From Picocystis sp. L7 (taxonomy: Eukaryota; Chlorophyta; Picocystophyceae; Picocystales; Picocystaceae): DNA of 64,000 nt. The position numbers and the translations under genes are program-made. Each line of letters opens with the position of its first letter. Position 1 is the first letter of the stretch. The notes beneath the pieces were generated by a model, which searched no databases, was not told where the DNA came from, and saw nothing but the letters and a program-made list of their open reading frames with translations. This document shows, piece after piece, positions 8,040 to 15,759 of this stretch. The DNA lies in assembly GCA_020975725.1 (NCBI GenBank), contig QXJR01000012.1, forward strand, positions 1 to 64,000, given 5' to 3'.

Positions 8040-8783
8040 ATGTCTTCGGTCTTCCTCGATCGACACCACGTGGCGTGTCCGCCGGACGGGGCGTTGTCCC
8101 GGTTTCGATTACGGCATAACGACGAGGACGATCCAAAGTGGCGCATTCAGTACAATTACGCGTGCGAACACGGTTCGCAATTGGAATCCGGTTCGCGAAC
8201 TTCCACCAACACGGGATACGATAGAGTGGGCGATGGACGAATCATCTTTTTGGATCGCCACGACGTGGCGTGCGGACAAGACGAGGCCATTACCGATTTT
8301 CGTTTGCGACGCGAACCCCTCGAACCCGACGAATCCAATCGGGATACCCGAGGCATACGGTACAATTACTCGTGCATACCTCTCGAGGACGGAAAGACGA
8401 ACCGAACGTGCGAAACCAAACACACGGACTACGACGAAGAAGGGGATATCGTGTTCCTCGATCGCCACGATGTCGAATGCGACCACGGTCGCGTGCTCAA
8501 ACGGTTTCGATTGCGACGCGAACCGCTCTCCCCCGACGAATCCAATCGGGACACCCGAGGCATTCGCTACGAATACGAATGTTGCGATGCGGATTTGGAC
8601 GGCGAAAGGAAACACTATTCCACGGACGCGCAAGACGACGGACGCGGAAACCGACCACCGAACCCGAACGGCGACGACAACGGAGACGATCCGTCCTCGA
8701 GCGACGACGATTTCCCCTGGTTATGGGTCGGGATCGGAGGCGGTGCGTTTTTGTTTTTGTTATTGTTGATGCTTTTGTTGTAG
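8040..8783 (+). CDS. LDRH-repeat surface protein B with shared C-terminal anchor
   Basis: The protein has 247 residues from the ATG at 8040, chosen because it aligns with the start of paralogue A; a frame open for 23 codons upstream falls in the shared promoter block. It has three LDRH...RYxYxC repeats, an Asn/Pro/Gly/Asp linker and the FPWLWVGIGGGAFLFL anchor. It differs from paralogue A mostly in the second repeat and in linker length, while other stretches are almost identical in DNA. This points to recent duplication with some exchange between copies. Confidence 0.7.
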   Translation: MSSVFLDRHHVACPPDGALSRFRLRHNDEDDPKWRIQYNYACEHGSQLESGSRTSTNTGYDRVGDGRIIFLDRHDVACGQDEAITDFRLRREPLEPDESNRDTRGIRYNYSCIPLEDGKTNRTCETKHTDYDEEGDIVFLDRHDVECDHGRVLKRFRLRREPLSPDESNRDTRGIRYEYECCDADLDGERKHYSTDAQDDGRGNRPPNPNGDDNGDDPSSSDDDFPWLWVGIGGGAFLFLLLLMLLL

Positions 8784-8830
8784 AAAAAGGAAGGATCCAC
8801 CGAAACGCGAGATCATTTTTGAAGGTACGT

Positions 8831-8836
8831 GTATAG
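8831..8836 (+). promoter_or_regulatory. GTATAG motif before the 8853 gene
   Basis: GTATAGAC lies 16 bases upstream of the ATG at 8853. The gene lacks the long shared upstream block and has this short motif instead. Confidence 0.4.
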
Positions 8837-8852
8837 ACGCGCGCGTTCAAAC

Positions 8853-9323
8853 ATGACCTTTTCGGTGTCCGTTTTCGTGCGCGGTTTAACGGGCGACGAA
8901 AAAATGCAATGGGGTATCGGAACCCCACCGAACGACGATGGTCTAGAGAACGACGAACGGTACCCGGACATGCTCAGTCACACCATACCCACCACGGCTA
9001 CGGAACTGACCCAAACCGCGTCCACCTGGCCTACCCGAATCTGGTTCCGCTTTTACAACGATGCGAGCGATCGTTCCGTTTTTCTCGAAGACGTGAAAAT
9101 CGACGGGAAGACGGTGGACTGCAAAACCACCGGGATTTGGACGGAAGAATTGGAAGATGCGGAGGAAAGGTGGGGAAGCGCACCGCACCCATTCGGTATG
9201 TATTGGAATCGAAATTACGTCCTCGCCATCCGAACCGAAGAACCCGACGGTTTCCCGTGGTTGTGGATCGGGATCGGCGCCGCGGCCGTGGTTTTGATCC
9301 TGATGTTAATGCTCTTGTTGTGA
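8853..9323 (+). CDS. Small beta-rich surface protein with a variant C-terminal anchor
   Basis: The protein has 156 residues from the ATG at 8853. The ectodomain (SVSVFVRGLTGDEKMQWGIG, then IWFRFYNDASDRSVFLEDVKIDGKTVDC) reads as a compact beta-sandwich, such as a carbohydrate-binding module, but I cannot name the family. The tail DGFPWLWIGIGAAAVVLILM is a variant of the anchor used by its neighbours. The Asp-rich linker is almost absent here. Function is unknown; surface location is inferred from the anchor. Confidence 0.6.
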   Translation: MTFSVSVFVRGLTGDEKMQWGIGTPPNDDGLENDERYPDMLSHTIPTTATELTQTASTWPTRIWFRFYNDASDRSVFLEDVKIDGKTVDCKTTGIWTEELEDAEERWGSAPHPFGMYWNRNYVLAIRTEEPDGFPWLWIGIGAAAVVLILMLMLLL

Positions 9324-9344
9324 ACGTAAATCCCGCGATTCCAC

Positions 9345-9462
9345 GAGGTCGATCCCTTTTCGAATTCGCGTCGACCATTGGCCCGCACCTACCGGGGTCG
9401 CCCGTACTTTTTTCACCGCTACCAGTATACGTCTCGATCCGATCTTATATCTCCTTTTACCC
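9345..9462 (+). promoter_or_regulatory. Shared upstream block, copy 3
   Basis: This copy of the block (GAGGTCGATCCCTTTTCGAA to CCAGTATACGTCTCG) has an extra stretch, GATCTTATATCTCCTTTTAC, just before the ATG. The extra stretch is shared only with copy 4. Confidence 0.6.
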
Positions 9463-9936
9463 ATGAAAACCGTTGAGGAATGTCTGCAGTACTTACGGGA
9501 CGAGGCGAAAAATGCCCTCGATACCTTGTATGATCAGTCCAAAAACGATGCGGAATGTAACGAAACGAAGGAGCGTTCCATACATTGGTTCGCGAAAAGC
9601 GTTCAATGTCCCGTGGACGATGACTTTCGAATCGACCTCAAAATCCGTTACCGTAAATGTCCCGACGAGGACATTTATGAATATTACTACAATATTGGGT
9701 TGTACGTCGACCAAGTTTTATCACGCGGAACCAGCGTGTACGAATACCCCCCCATTCATACCCCGTTTCTGAATAGGGCACGCGACATGATCGATGCTTT
9801 TTTTCAACCCGGCATGGGTCCCTTCCCCGCACTGCCGCCGAACCCGAACGGCGACGACGGTTTCCCCTGGTTGTGGGTCGGGATCGGAGGCGGTGCGTTT
9901 TTGTTTTTGATCCTGATGGTGGTGGCTTTGTTGTAA
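9463..9936 (+). CDS. Four-Cys alpha/beta surface protein A with shared anchor
   Basis: The protein has 157 residues. The start MKTVEECLQYLRDEAKN forms a helix. A central region with Cys, Asp and many Tyr follows (KSVQCPVDDDFRIDLKIRYRKCPDEDIYEYYYNIGLYVDQVL). A second helix (LNRARDMIDAFFQPG) leads to a Pro/Asn linker and the FPWLWVGIGGGAFLFL anchor. The family is not recognised. It is a tandem paralogue of the next gene, nearly identical through residue 128, so the duplication is recent. Confidence 0.65.
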   Translation: MKTVEECLQYLRDEAKNALDTLYDQSKNDAECNETKERSIHWFAKSVQCPVDDDFRIDLKIRYRKCPDEDIYEYYYNIGLYVDQVLSRGTSVYEYPPIHTPFLNRARDMIDAFFQPGMGPFPALPPNPNGDDGFPWLWVGIGGGAFLFLILMVVALL

Positions 9937-9948
9937 ACGTAATCCCGT

Positions 9949-10067
9949 GAGGTCGATCCCTTTTCGAATCCGCGTCGACCCATTGGCGCGCACCTACCAG
10001 GGTCGCCCGTACTTTTTTCACCGCTACCAGTATACGTCTCGATCCGATCTTATATCTCCTTTTACCC
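9949..10067 (+). promoter_or_regulatory. Shared upstream block, copy 4
   Basis: This copy is almost identical to copy 3, including the GATCTTATATCTCCTTTTAC segment. It precedes the second of the paired paralogues. Confidence 0.6.
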
Positions 10068-10634
10068 ATGAAAACCGTTGAGGAATGTCTGCAGTATTTA
10101 CGAGACGAGGCGAAAAATATCGTCGATATCTATTATGCTCGGTCCAAAAACGATGCGGAATGTAACGAAACGAAGGAGCGTTCCATACATTGGTTCGCGA
10201 AAAGCGTTCAATGTCCCGTGGACGATGACTTTCGAATCGACCTCAAAATCCGTTACCGTAAATGTCCCGACGAGGACATTTATGAATATTACTACAATAT
10301 CGGGTTGTACGTCGACCAAGTTTTATCACGCGGAACCAGCGTGTACGAATACCCCCCCAATCATACCCCGTTTCTGAATAGGGCACGCGACATGATCGAT
10401 GCTTTTTTTCAACCCGGTGTGGGTCCCTTCCCCGCACTGCCGCCGAACCCACCTCCACTGGACCTACCGCCGCCGAATCCACCACCGAACCCGAACGGCG
10501 ACGACGATGGCGACGACGATGGCGATGGCGACGATGGCGACGACGACGATGGCGACGACGATTTCCCCTGGTTGTGGATCGGGATCGGAGGCGGTGCGTT
10601 TTTGTTTTTGATGTTGTTGGTGATGTTGATGTAA
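10068..10634 (+). CDS. Four-Cys alpha/beta surface protein B with long Asp linker
   Basis: The protein has 188 residues. The ectodomain is nearly the same as in the 9463 gene. The linker is expanded to a Pro-rich part (PPNPPPLDLPPPNPPPNP) and a GDD repeat of about 25 residues before FPWLWIGIGGGAFLFL. The difference between the two copies lies mainly in a triplet-repeat linker, which can change length by slippage. The last residues (MLLVMLM) also differ, as they do among most copies of the anchor. Confidence 0.65.
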   Translation: MKTVEECLQYLRDEAKNIVDIYYARSKNDAECNETKERSIHWFAKSVQCPVDDDFRIDLKIRYRKCPDEDIYEYYYNIGLYVDQVLSRGTSVYEYPPNHTPFLNRARDMIDAFFQPGVGPFPALPPNPPPLDLPPPNPPPNPNGDDDGDDDGDGDDGDDDDGDDDFPWLWIGIGGGAFLFLMLLVMLM

Positions 10635-10727
10635 AAAAAAAGGATCGACCGAAACGACGTCCGGTACCTCTCGCAAGAAAAGCGTTTCGAATTCCCGTGC
10701 GTATCGATGCCTTTTTTTGTACGTATT

Positions 10728-10734
10728 CGTATAG
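10728..10734 (+). promoter_or_regulatory. CGTATAG motif before the discoidin-like gene
   Basis: CGTATAGAC lies in the spacer between the 10634 stop and the discoidin-like gene, 52 bases before the chosen ATG at 10787. Confidence 0.4.
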
Positions 10735-10786
10735 ACTCGACTCGCACGTTCGACATGACCGAACGTCGGTTTCCGCCCGCCCCCCC

Positions 10787-11401
10787 ATGACCGGGAACAC
10801 GACGGATCTTTCCAATGCATCGCACGGGAAAGGAACGTACGTTGCGAGCGCCGATAGCGAAGCTGTAGGGAGAGAAGGAACCGTAACAAAACACGCGTAC
10901 CACGCATTCGATCACGTGGTGGATAACGGCGAGGAATCCTGGGAGGCGAATCATTGGCACGGGGCTAGCGAAGAAGGAAAAGGCTGGTTGCGTTTGGACA
11001 TGCCCGTGTCCGTGCCGTTGACGAGGTACGTGTTGTATTCACGAGATAAAGAAAACATTACGCAGACCGACTTTCCCAACCATTTTAAGGTGGAAGGATC
11101 GAACGATGGGTCGTCTTGGACGACGCTGGATACCCAAACGAACGCGGCATCTTCGATCGCGAATCCTTTCGATAAAAAGACGTTTGTGGTTTCGACGAAT
11201 CTTTCCTTTTCCAAGTTCCGGTTGAATGTCGAGAACGTGGGCGAAAACGGCGCGGGACGAACCGAAGATTGGAAACGCGTCGTCGTTCCCGAATGGGAAC
11301 TCTATGGCGTGGAAGAAAAAGGGGGATTCCCGTGGTTGTGGATCGGGATCGGAGGCGGTGCGTTTTTGTTTTTGATCCTGTTGTTGGTGCTCTTGATGTA
11401 A
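10787..11401 (+). CDS. Discoidin (F5/8 type C)-like surface protein with shared anchor
   Basis: The protein has 204 residues from the ATG at 10787. Residues about 5-180 follow the discoidin pattern: S-ASHG...AFD...W....H....W.RLDM, then LTRYVLYSRD, then FKVEGSNDGSSWTTLDTQT, then SKFRLNVENVGE and VVVPEWELYGV. In the F5/8C family these are the jelly-roll strands that present glycan- or lipid-binding loops. The protein ends in GGFPWLWIGIGGGAFLFL and a hydrophobic tail. It probably binds sugars at a surface. No N-terminal signal sequence is seen, as in the neighbours. Confidence 0.75.
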   Translation: MTGNTTDLSNASHGKGTYVASADSEAVGREGTVTKHAYHAFDHVVDNGEESWEANHWHGASEEGKGWLRLDMPVSVPLTRYVLYSRDKENITQTDFPNHFKVEGSNDGSSWTTLDTQTNAASSIANPFDKKTFVVSTNLSFSKFRLNVENVGENGAGRTEDWKRVVVPEWELYGVEEKGGFPWLWIGIGGGAFLFLILLLVLLM

Positions 11402-11421
11402 AAAAAAGGTCCATCCTTCTT

Positions 11422-11428
11422 CGTATAG
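11422..11428 (+). promoter_or_regulatory. CGTATAG motif before the Kazal-like gene
   Basis: CGTATAGAG lies 28 bases before the ATG at 11457, in the short spacer after the discoidin-like gene. Confidence 0.4.
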
Positions 11429-11456
11429 AGCGGTGGCCTGTTGAACGCGTCGTCAC

Positions 11457-11852
11457 ATGAGCGGGTCGTGTTTGGGATTCACCACCCAAGAGGCATGCGC
11501 GTCGGCTTGTCAAAGTCTACACCAACAGCTCGGGTACGAACTGGGACAACAAGGACTTTGCGTGCAGGAACGGTGTCAGAACTGTGGCCAATCGCCGCCA
11601 CCGTCCGCTCCGTCTCTCGAACCGGTGACCGATTGTTTGGGAAAAACGTACCACGATGCGTGTAGAGAAGAATGCATGGACAATTACGCAGCGTACGGGT
11701 TCGGTGCAAGCGGTTCATGCATATTCGAAGCGTGCGGTAGCCATCGCTGCGAAACGCCACCCACGCCACCGGGCGACGACAGCGGCGGCGACGACGGCAA
11801 ATTCCCCTGGTTATGGGTCGGGATCGGTGGCGGTGCGTTTTTGTTTTTGTAA
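11457..11852 (+). CDS. Cys-rich Kazal-like surface protein
   Basis: The protein has 131 residues with about 13 Cys before the linker. The second half (PVTDCLGKTYHDACREECMDNY) resembles a Kazal serine-protease-inhibitor loop, although the spacing is not classical. The first half is a related Cys-rich unit (CLGFTTQEACASAC). A Pro/Gly/Asp linker leads to KFPWLWVGIGGGAFLFL. The frame overlaps the start of the next open frame in the anchor-coding DNA. A disulfide-rich protease-inhibitor or adhesion domain is the most that can be said. Confidence 0.6.
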   Translation: MSGSCLGFTTQEACASACQSLHQQLGYELGQQGLCVQERCQNCGQSPPPSAPSLEPVTDCLGKTYHDACREECMDNYAAYGFGASGSCIFEACGSHRCETPPTPPGDDSGGDDGKFPWLWVGIGGGAFLFL

Positions 11853-12727
11853 CCCGATACGATACGTATTTGTACACAACCTCCGAAGACGGTACGACGT
11901 TTCTGAAACACGACACGCCCGATTCGCCCACGGATTTGCTCATAGAGTTTCGAATTCGAAGAGCACCGAACGAAAACCGCGTGTACATTGCGAATTGGTC
12001 CGGTTATTATTACCTATGCGTACCATCGGCCGATTCCGGGGTCGAAATGCCGTACTACTTTAGAAATCCCGACGAGGAGACGTGTCAAATCGAGATCGTG
12101 GACGGTTTGGATCCCGATACGCCACCGGGAACGATGCCGAGCCAAGACTTGACCATGGACGATCTTCCCTTTCTCCACGGGAGCAAGGTGGCATTCAAAA
12201 CCGTTCACGGAACATACGTACAGGCCAAGTCGGACGGAACGGTGGAACAATCCTCCAGCATCGGTTCCGATGGAAAATTCACGCTATTGAATTCGGCCCG
12301 AAATATCGATACGCGTTTTGTTTTAGCAACCCGACACGATACGTTTTTGCACACGACCCCCGAAGACGGTACGACGTTTCTGGAACACGACACGCCCGTT
12401 TCGCCCACGGATTTGCTCATAGAGTTTCGAATTCGAAGAGCACCGAACGAAAACCGCGTGTACATTGTGGATTATTCTGGTTTTTATTACCTATGCGTAC
12501 CATCGGCCGATTCCGGCGTCGAAATGGTGGAGTATCGTGGAAGCAACCCTGACGAGGACACGTGTCAAATCGAGATCGTGGAAGCGCCCGATTCGGAAAC
12601 GCCGCCGGGAACGCCACCGAACCCGAACGGAGACGACAACGACGACGGCAAATTCCCCTGGTTATGGGTCGGGATCGGTGGCGGTGCGTTTTTGTTGTTG
12701 GTCCTCTTGTTGGTGCTCTTGATGTAA
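11813..12727 (+). CDS. Fascin-like beta-trefoil surface protein with internal duplication
   Basis: This is an open frame of about 304 residues whose true start is uncertain; the ATG at 12134 begins the best-looking domain. From there, FLHGSKVAFKTVHGTYVQA, then IGSDGKFTLLN, then HDTFLHTTPEDG follows the fascin-type beta-trefoil pattern (hydrophobic core, His/Gly-x-Y, Asp/Gly turns). The block VYI..SG.YYLCVPSADSGVEM occurs twice, at about 11,985-12,060 and 12,460-12,535, together with its flanks, so part of the domain is duplicated. The end is a Gly/Asp linker and FPWLWVGIGGGAFLLL anchor. In known trefoils the fold binds sugars or actin. Confidence 0.6.
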   Translation: MGRDRWRCVFVFVTRYDTYLYTTSEDGTTFLKHDTPDSPTDLLIEFRIRRAPNENRVYIANWSGYYYLCVPSADSGVEMPYYFRNPDEETCQIEIVDGLDPDTPPGTMPSQDLTMDDLPFLHGSKVAFKTVHGTYVQAKSDGTVEQSSSIGSDGKFTLLNSARNIDTRFVLATRHDTFLHTTPEDGTTFLEHDTPVSPTDLLIEFRIRRAPNENRVYIVDYSGFYYLCVPSADSGVEMVEYRGSNPDEDTCQIEIVEAPDSETPPGTPPNPNGDDNDDGKFPWLWVGIGGGAFLLLVLLLVLLM

Positions 12728-13112
12728 AAGCGATCGAAGGAAGGTTCGAAAGAGAAGGGTGCAAACGAAAAAAGTGGATGCGGTATCGATGACAAGGTCG
12801 GTCCGGCGTGTCGATCAGAACCGCGCCGCGAGAACCCACCGTTGGAACGATTCCCACGTGGCGTTCTTGATCTCGGGTCACGGACGCACGCTCTCGAGAA
12901 CGCGGTCGACGTCGCGAAACCGGCGTGCGAGTCGAAAGCGCTCTGTGGATGGTATGGTGGTATCTTTCCTTTTTTTTTGGTACAAGAAAAAAAGAGGAAC
13001 GAACACGGAACGTGAAAAAGGTTTAATTACGATCCGACCGTACGAAACCACGGTCTTCCGTGAAACGGTCTTTCAAAAAACCGAGTTTATCGTATATGGA
13101 AGGACGGTTTCG

Positions 13113-13862
13113 ATGCAAAAGGACCACCTGTTTCCCCGTTTCGTACCCCGGTTTCTCGATTCGAACGAACGCGCGTCGATCGTGGGGACCTTGCGGGACA
13201 TGAACTTGCCGTGTCGCCTCGGGAAATACGAGGTCGGCGATGGAAAGGGTGGTATGCGACCGTTCATGCACGCGCGGGACCATCGATACGGGTTCCGTTG
13301 GAACGAGGCACGGACGTGGTTGGCCGATCGACCCGGTCAACAATGGTCGTGTCGATTGAGCTTGAAGTCCGTTCCCGTTTTCGTGAAAGATCGACGGTTG
13401 TTCGTGGTTCGCGCGGGAGGAGGGTTCTGGTCCGTTCCGATGCACTTCGATTGTACCTGGAACCTGGCCGTCGGATTGGAAGGGACGCGAACGTTTTACC
13501 TGAATCCACCCGGACCGGTCCATCCGACCACGTACCGGTACACCGTGACCGTCGGACCCGGCGATGCGTTGTTGATTCCGCCCGGATGGTGGCACGAGGT
13601 TCACAATCGGGACGGGTTTCCGAGCTTGCTCGGGAACGTGGACCTCTCCGATACGTACCGGTCCCGATTGCCGAACGAGGTCTACCAGGCATTGGAACGA
13701 GCGTACGGAGCGTACTGGCCCGGACGCGCGTACGAATTCGACACGGGGTACGACGAGACCCACGTTTCCGTTCCTTCGGGGTTCCGAACGGCGGTGGACC
13801 GCGGAGTCGATCGGTATCACGATCTACTGGTTCAAGGAGGGAAAAACCACACCATTGAATGA
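13113..13862 (+). CDS. JmjC/cupin-8-type 2-oxoglutarate dioxygenase-like protein
   Basis: The protein has 249 residues from the ATG at 13113. The double-stranded beta-helix core shows MHFDCTWNLAVGLEGTRTFYL (about residues 110-130) and GDALLIPPGWWHEVHN (about 150-165). HxD and the distal His are where Fe(II) binds in cupin-8/JmjC hydroxylases, and PPGWWHEV is a hallmark of that family (FIH, TYW5-like and phospholipase-like members). Its substrate is unknown; protein, RNA or glycan hydroxylation are all possible. It has no membrane segment, unlike its upstream neighbours. A gene-free spacer of about 385 bp precedes it. Confidence 0.75.
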   Translation: MQKDHLFPRFVPRFLDSNERASIVGTLRDMNLPCRLGKYEVGDGKGGMRPFMHARDHRYGFRWNEARTWLADRPGQQWSCRLSLKSVPVFVKDRRLFVVRAGGGFWSVPMHFDCTWNLAVGLEGTRTFYLNPPGPVHPTTYRYTVTVGPGDALLIPPGWWHEVHNRDGFPSLLGNVDLSDTYRSRLPNEVYQALERAYGAYWPGRAYEFDTGYDETHVSVPSGFRTAVDRGVDRYHDLLVQGGKNHTIE

Positions 13863-13874
13863 GATGGAAAAGCT

Positions 13875-14579
13875 TCAATGCCCACCAATGCCTGGACAGG
13901 GTCCATCATTAATATAATCACGAGGTGGACAAGGAGGCGGATCGCGTGTCCTGGACATTTCATCTACGGAACATGGAATCCCTTCTCCAAGCGCGGGTTG
14001 TACGATTTCTCGCGTGCTGGTTTGCGGACCAGCATTCCACCGTACACCCGGTGCTGGTGGAGGTGGACTGTCACATTTGCTAATCTGTATATTTCCCGCA
14101 CAAGTCCCTCCTCCTTCCCAAGGAGACCAAGGTCCGTATTGACAATCTTGGGGGGGTACGGGACACGCGTGGATATTGCATTCACGTTCGGTCGCGGGTC
14201 GGGATCCCGAACACTCGGCGTCGTCGACGATGGCGTTCGTGGTCGCGTTCACGCACGCGACGTTTCGCGTCTGAATTCCACCGCCGCACGTTTCGGAACA
14301 CTCGCTCCACGACCCCGTGATCCATTGGTAATCGGGATCGGAACCGGGATCGGTACCGGGATCGGAACCGGGACCCGGCGTGGTGGAAGGTCCGGGAACG
14401 GACGACACGAACGGCCATTTTCCGTTCGCGTACTCGTACGCGCCGTACCCGACGATCGAACCGACGATCGCGAACGCGATCAGGATCAAAACGCGTTTTT
14501 TCTTTTGGGTCCGTTTCTTGTCCGTGCCTCGTTTGCGCAAAAGCAAGGCGAGCGGGTCGGGTCCGGGCGGCGGGTCCAT
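13875..14579 (-). CDS. TSP1-repeat type II membrane protein, copy 1
   Basis: The protein has 234 residues from MDPPPGPDPLALLLRKRG. A basic cytoplasmic segment (TDKKRTQKKKR) precedes a single TM helix (VLILIAFAIVGSIVGYGAY). A Gly/Pro/Ser/Asp linker follows. Then comes a clear thrombospondin type 1 repeat (WITGSWSECSETCGGGIQTR through CNIHACP), and a second, more divergent Cys/Trp unit. TSP1 domains act in adhesion and are often C- or O-glycosylated. The orientation (N-in, domain out) differs from the C-tail-anchored genes upstream. A further 12 codons upstream are open in frame, but MDPPP is the start shared by all three copies. Confidence 0.75.
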   Translation of the reverse strand: MDPPPGPDPLALLLRKRGTDKKRTQKKKRVLILIAFAIVGSIVGYGAYEYANGKWPFVSSVPGPSTTPGPGSDPGTDPGSDPDYQWITGSWSECSETCGGGIQTRNVACVNATTNAIVDDAECSGSRPATERECNIHACPVPPQDCQYGPWSPWEGGGTCAGNIQISKCDSPPPPAPGVRWNAGPQTSTREIVQPALGEGIPCSVDEMSRTRDPPPCPPRDYINDGPCPGIGGH

Positions 14580-14833
14580 GAAAACCTTTTTCGCCGTATA
14601 GAATACGTGACGCAAAAAAAAAGTGGAAGAACGAAAGGTTTTCGCGATCGTACCACGCGGAATCGACCACCGGGGTTCGCGCGACCTCCTTTCGGAACGA
14701 ATTCGGTGGGTCGGACGGTTTCAAGCGCCAAACCCACGGGTTGTTGGGTTTGTGACACGCGTAGGCGTTTCATTGACCTTTCACGCACGAACGGTCAAGA
14801 TAAAGATCCCATTCTTTCCTTTGCTCAGTAAAA

Positions 14834-15505
14834 CTAGTACACTGAGGGATGACTAATTGGACATTGTTTATCATTGATATAATGACGAGGTGGACAAGAA
14901 CGCGTCTGGGTTAAATTACTTCCACCGACGCACACGGCTCCTTGTCCGATCGCCGGGTGTGCGATTTCGCGGGTTCGAGTTTGTTCGCCACCATCCTCAG
15001 GTGGAGGTGGTGTATAGTCTGAACAAATGTGTATATTTCCACCACAATCCGGATCCCAATCGGTCCAAGGCGTGTATTGACAATCTTGGGGGGGTACGGG
15101 ACACGCGTGGATATTGCATTCACGTTGGGTCGCGGGTCGGGAACCCGAACACTGAGAATCGTCGACGATGGCGTTCGTGGTCGCGTTCACGCACGCGACG
15201 TTTCGCGTCTGAATTCCACCGCCGCACGTTTCGGAACACTCGCTCCACGACCCCGTGATCCATTGGTAATCGGGATCGGAACCGGGATCGGTACCGGGAC
15301 CCGGCGTGGTGGATGGTCCGGGAACGGACGATTCGAACGGCCATTCGTCGTTCAGAAACGCGTACGCGCCGTACCCGATCACGAACGCGAAGATCAGAAA
15401 TACCAAAAGGATCGAAACGCGTTTCTTGCGTTGGGTCCGTTTTTTGTCCGTGCCTCGTTTGCGCAAAAGCAAGGCGAGCGGGTCGGGTCCGGGCGGTGGG
15501 TCCAT
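14834..15505 (-). CDS. TSP1-repeat type II membrane protein, copy 2
   Basis: This 223-residue tandem copy has the same layout: MDPPP start, basic stretch, TM helix (VSILLVFLIFAFVIGYGAY), linker, TSP1 repeat, second Cys/Trp unit (CQYTPWTDWDPDCGGNIHIC). The TM helix and second unit are diverged from copy 1, whereas the TSP1 core and the upstream spacer of about 215 bp are almost identical. The duplication unit is therefore about 0.93 kb, gene plus upstream spacer. Confidence 0.75.
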   Translation of the reverse strand: MDPPPGPDPLALLLRKRGTDKKRTQRKKRVSILLVFLIFAFVIGYGAYAFLNDEWPFESSVPGPSTTPGPGTDPGSDPDYQWITGSWSECSETCGGGIQTRNVACVNATTNAIVDDSQCSGSRPATQRECNIHACPVPPQDCQYTPWTDWDPDCGGNIHICSDYTPPPPEDGGEQTRTREIAHPAIGQGAVCVGGSNLTQTRSCPPRHYINDKQCPISHPSVY

Positions 15506-15759
15506 GAAGACCTTTTTCGCCGTATAGAATACGTGACGCAAAAAAAAAGTGGAAGAACGAAAGGTTTTCGCGATCGTACCACGCGGAATCGATCACCGGG
15601 GTTCGCGCGACCTCCTTTCGGAACGAATTCGGTGGGTCGGACGGTTTCAAGCGCCAAACCCACGGGTTGTTGGGTTTGTGACACGCGTAGGCGTTTCATT
15701 GACCTTTCACGCACGAACGGTCAAGATAAAGATCCCATTCTTTCCTTTGCTCAGTAAAA

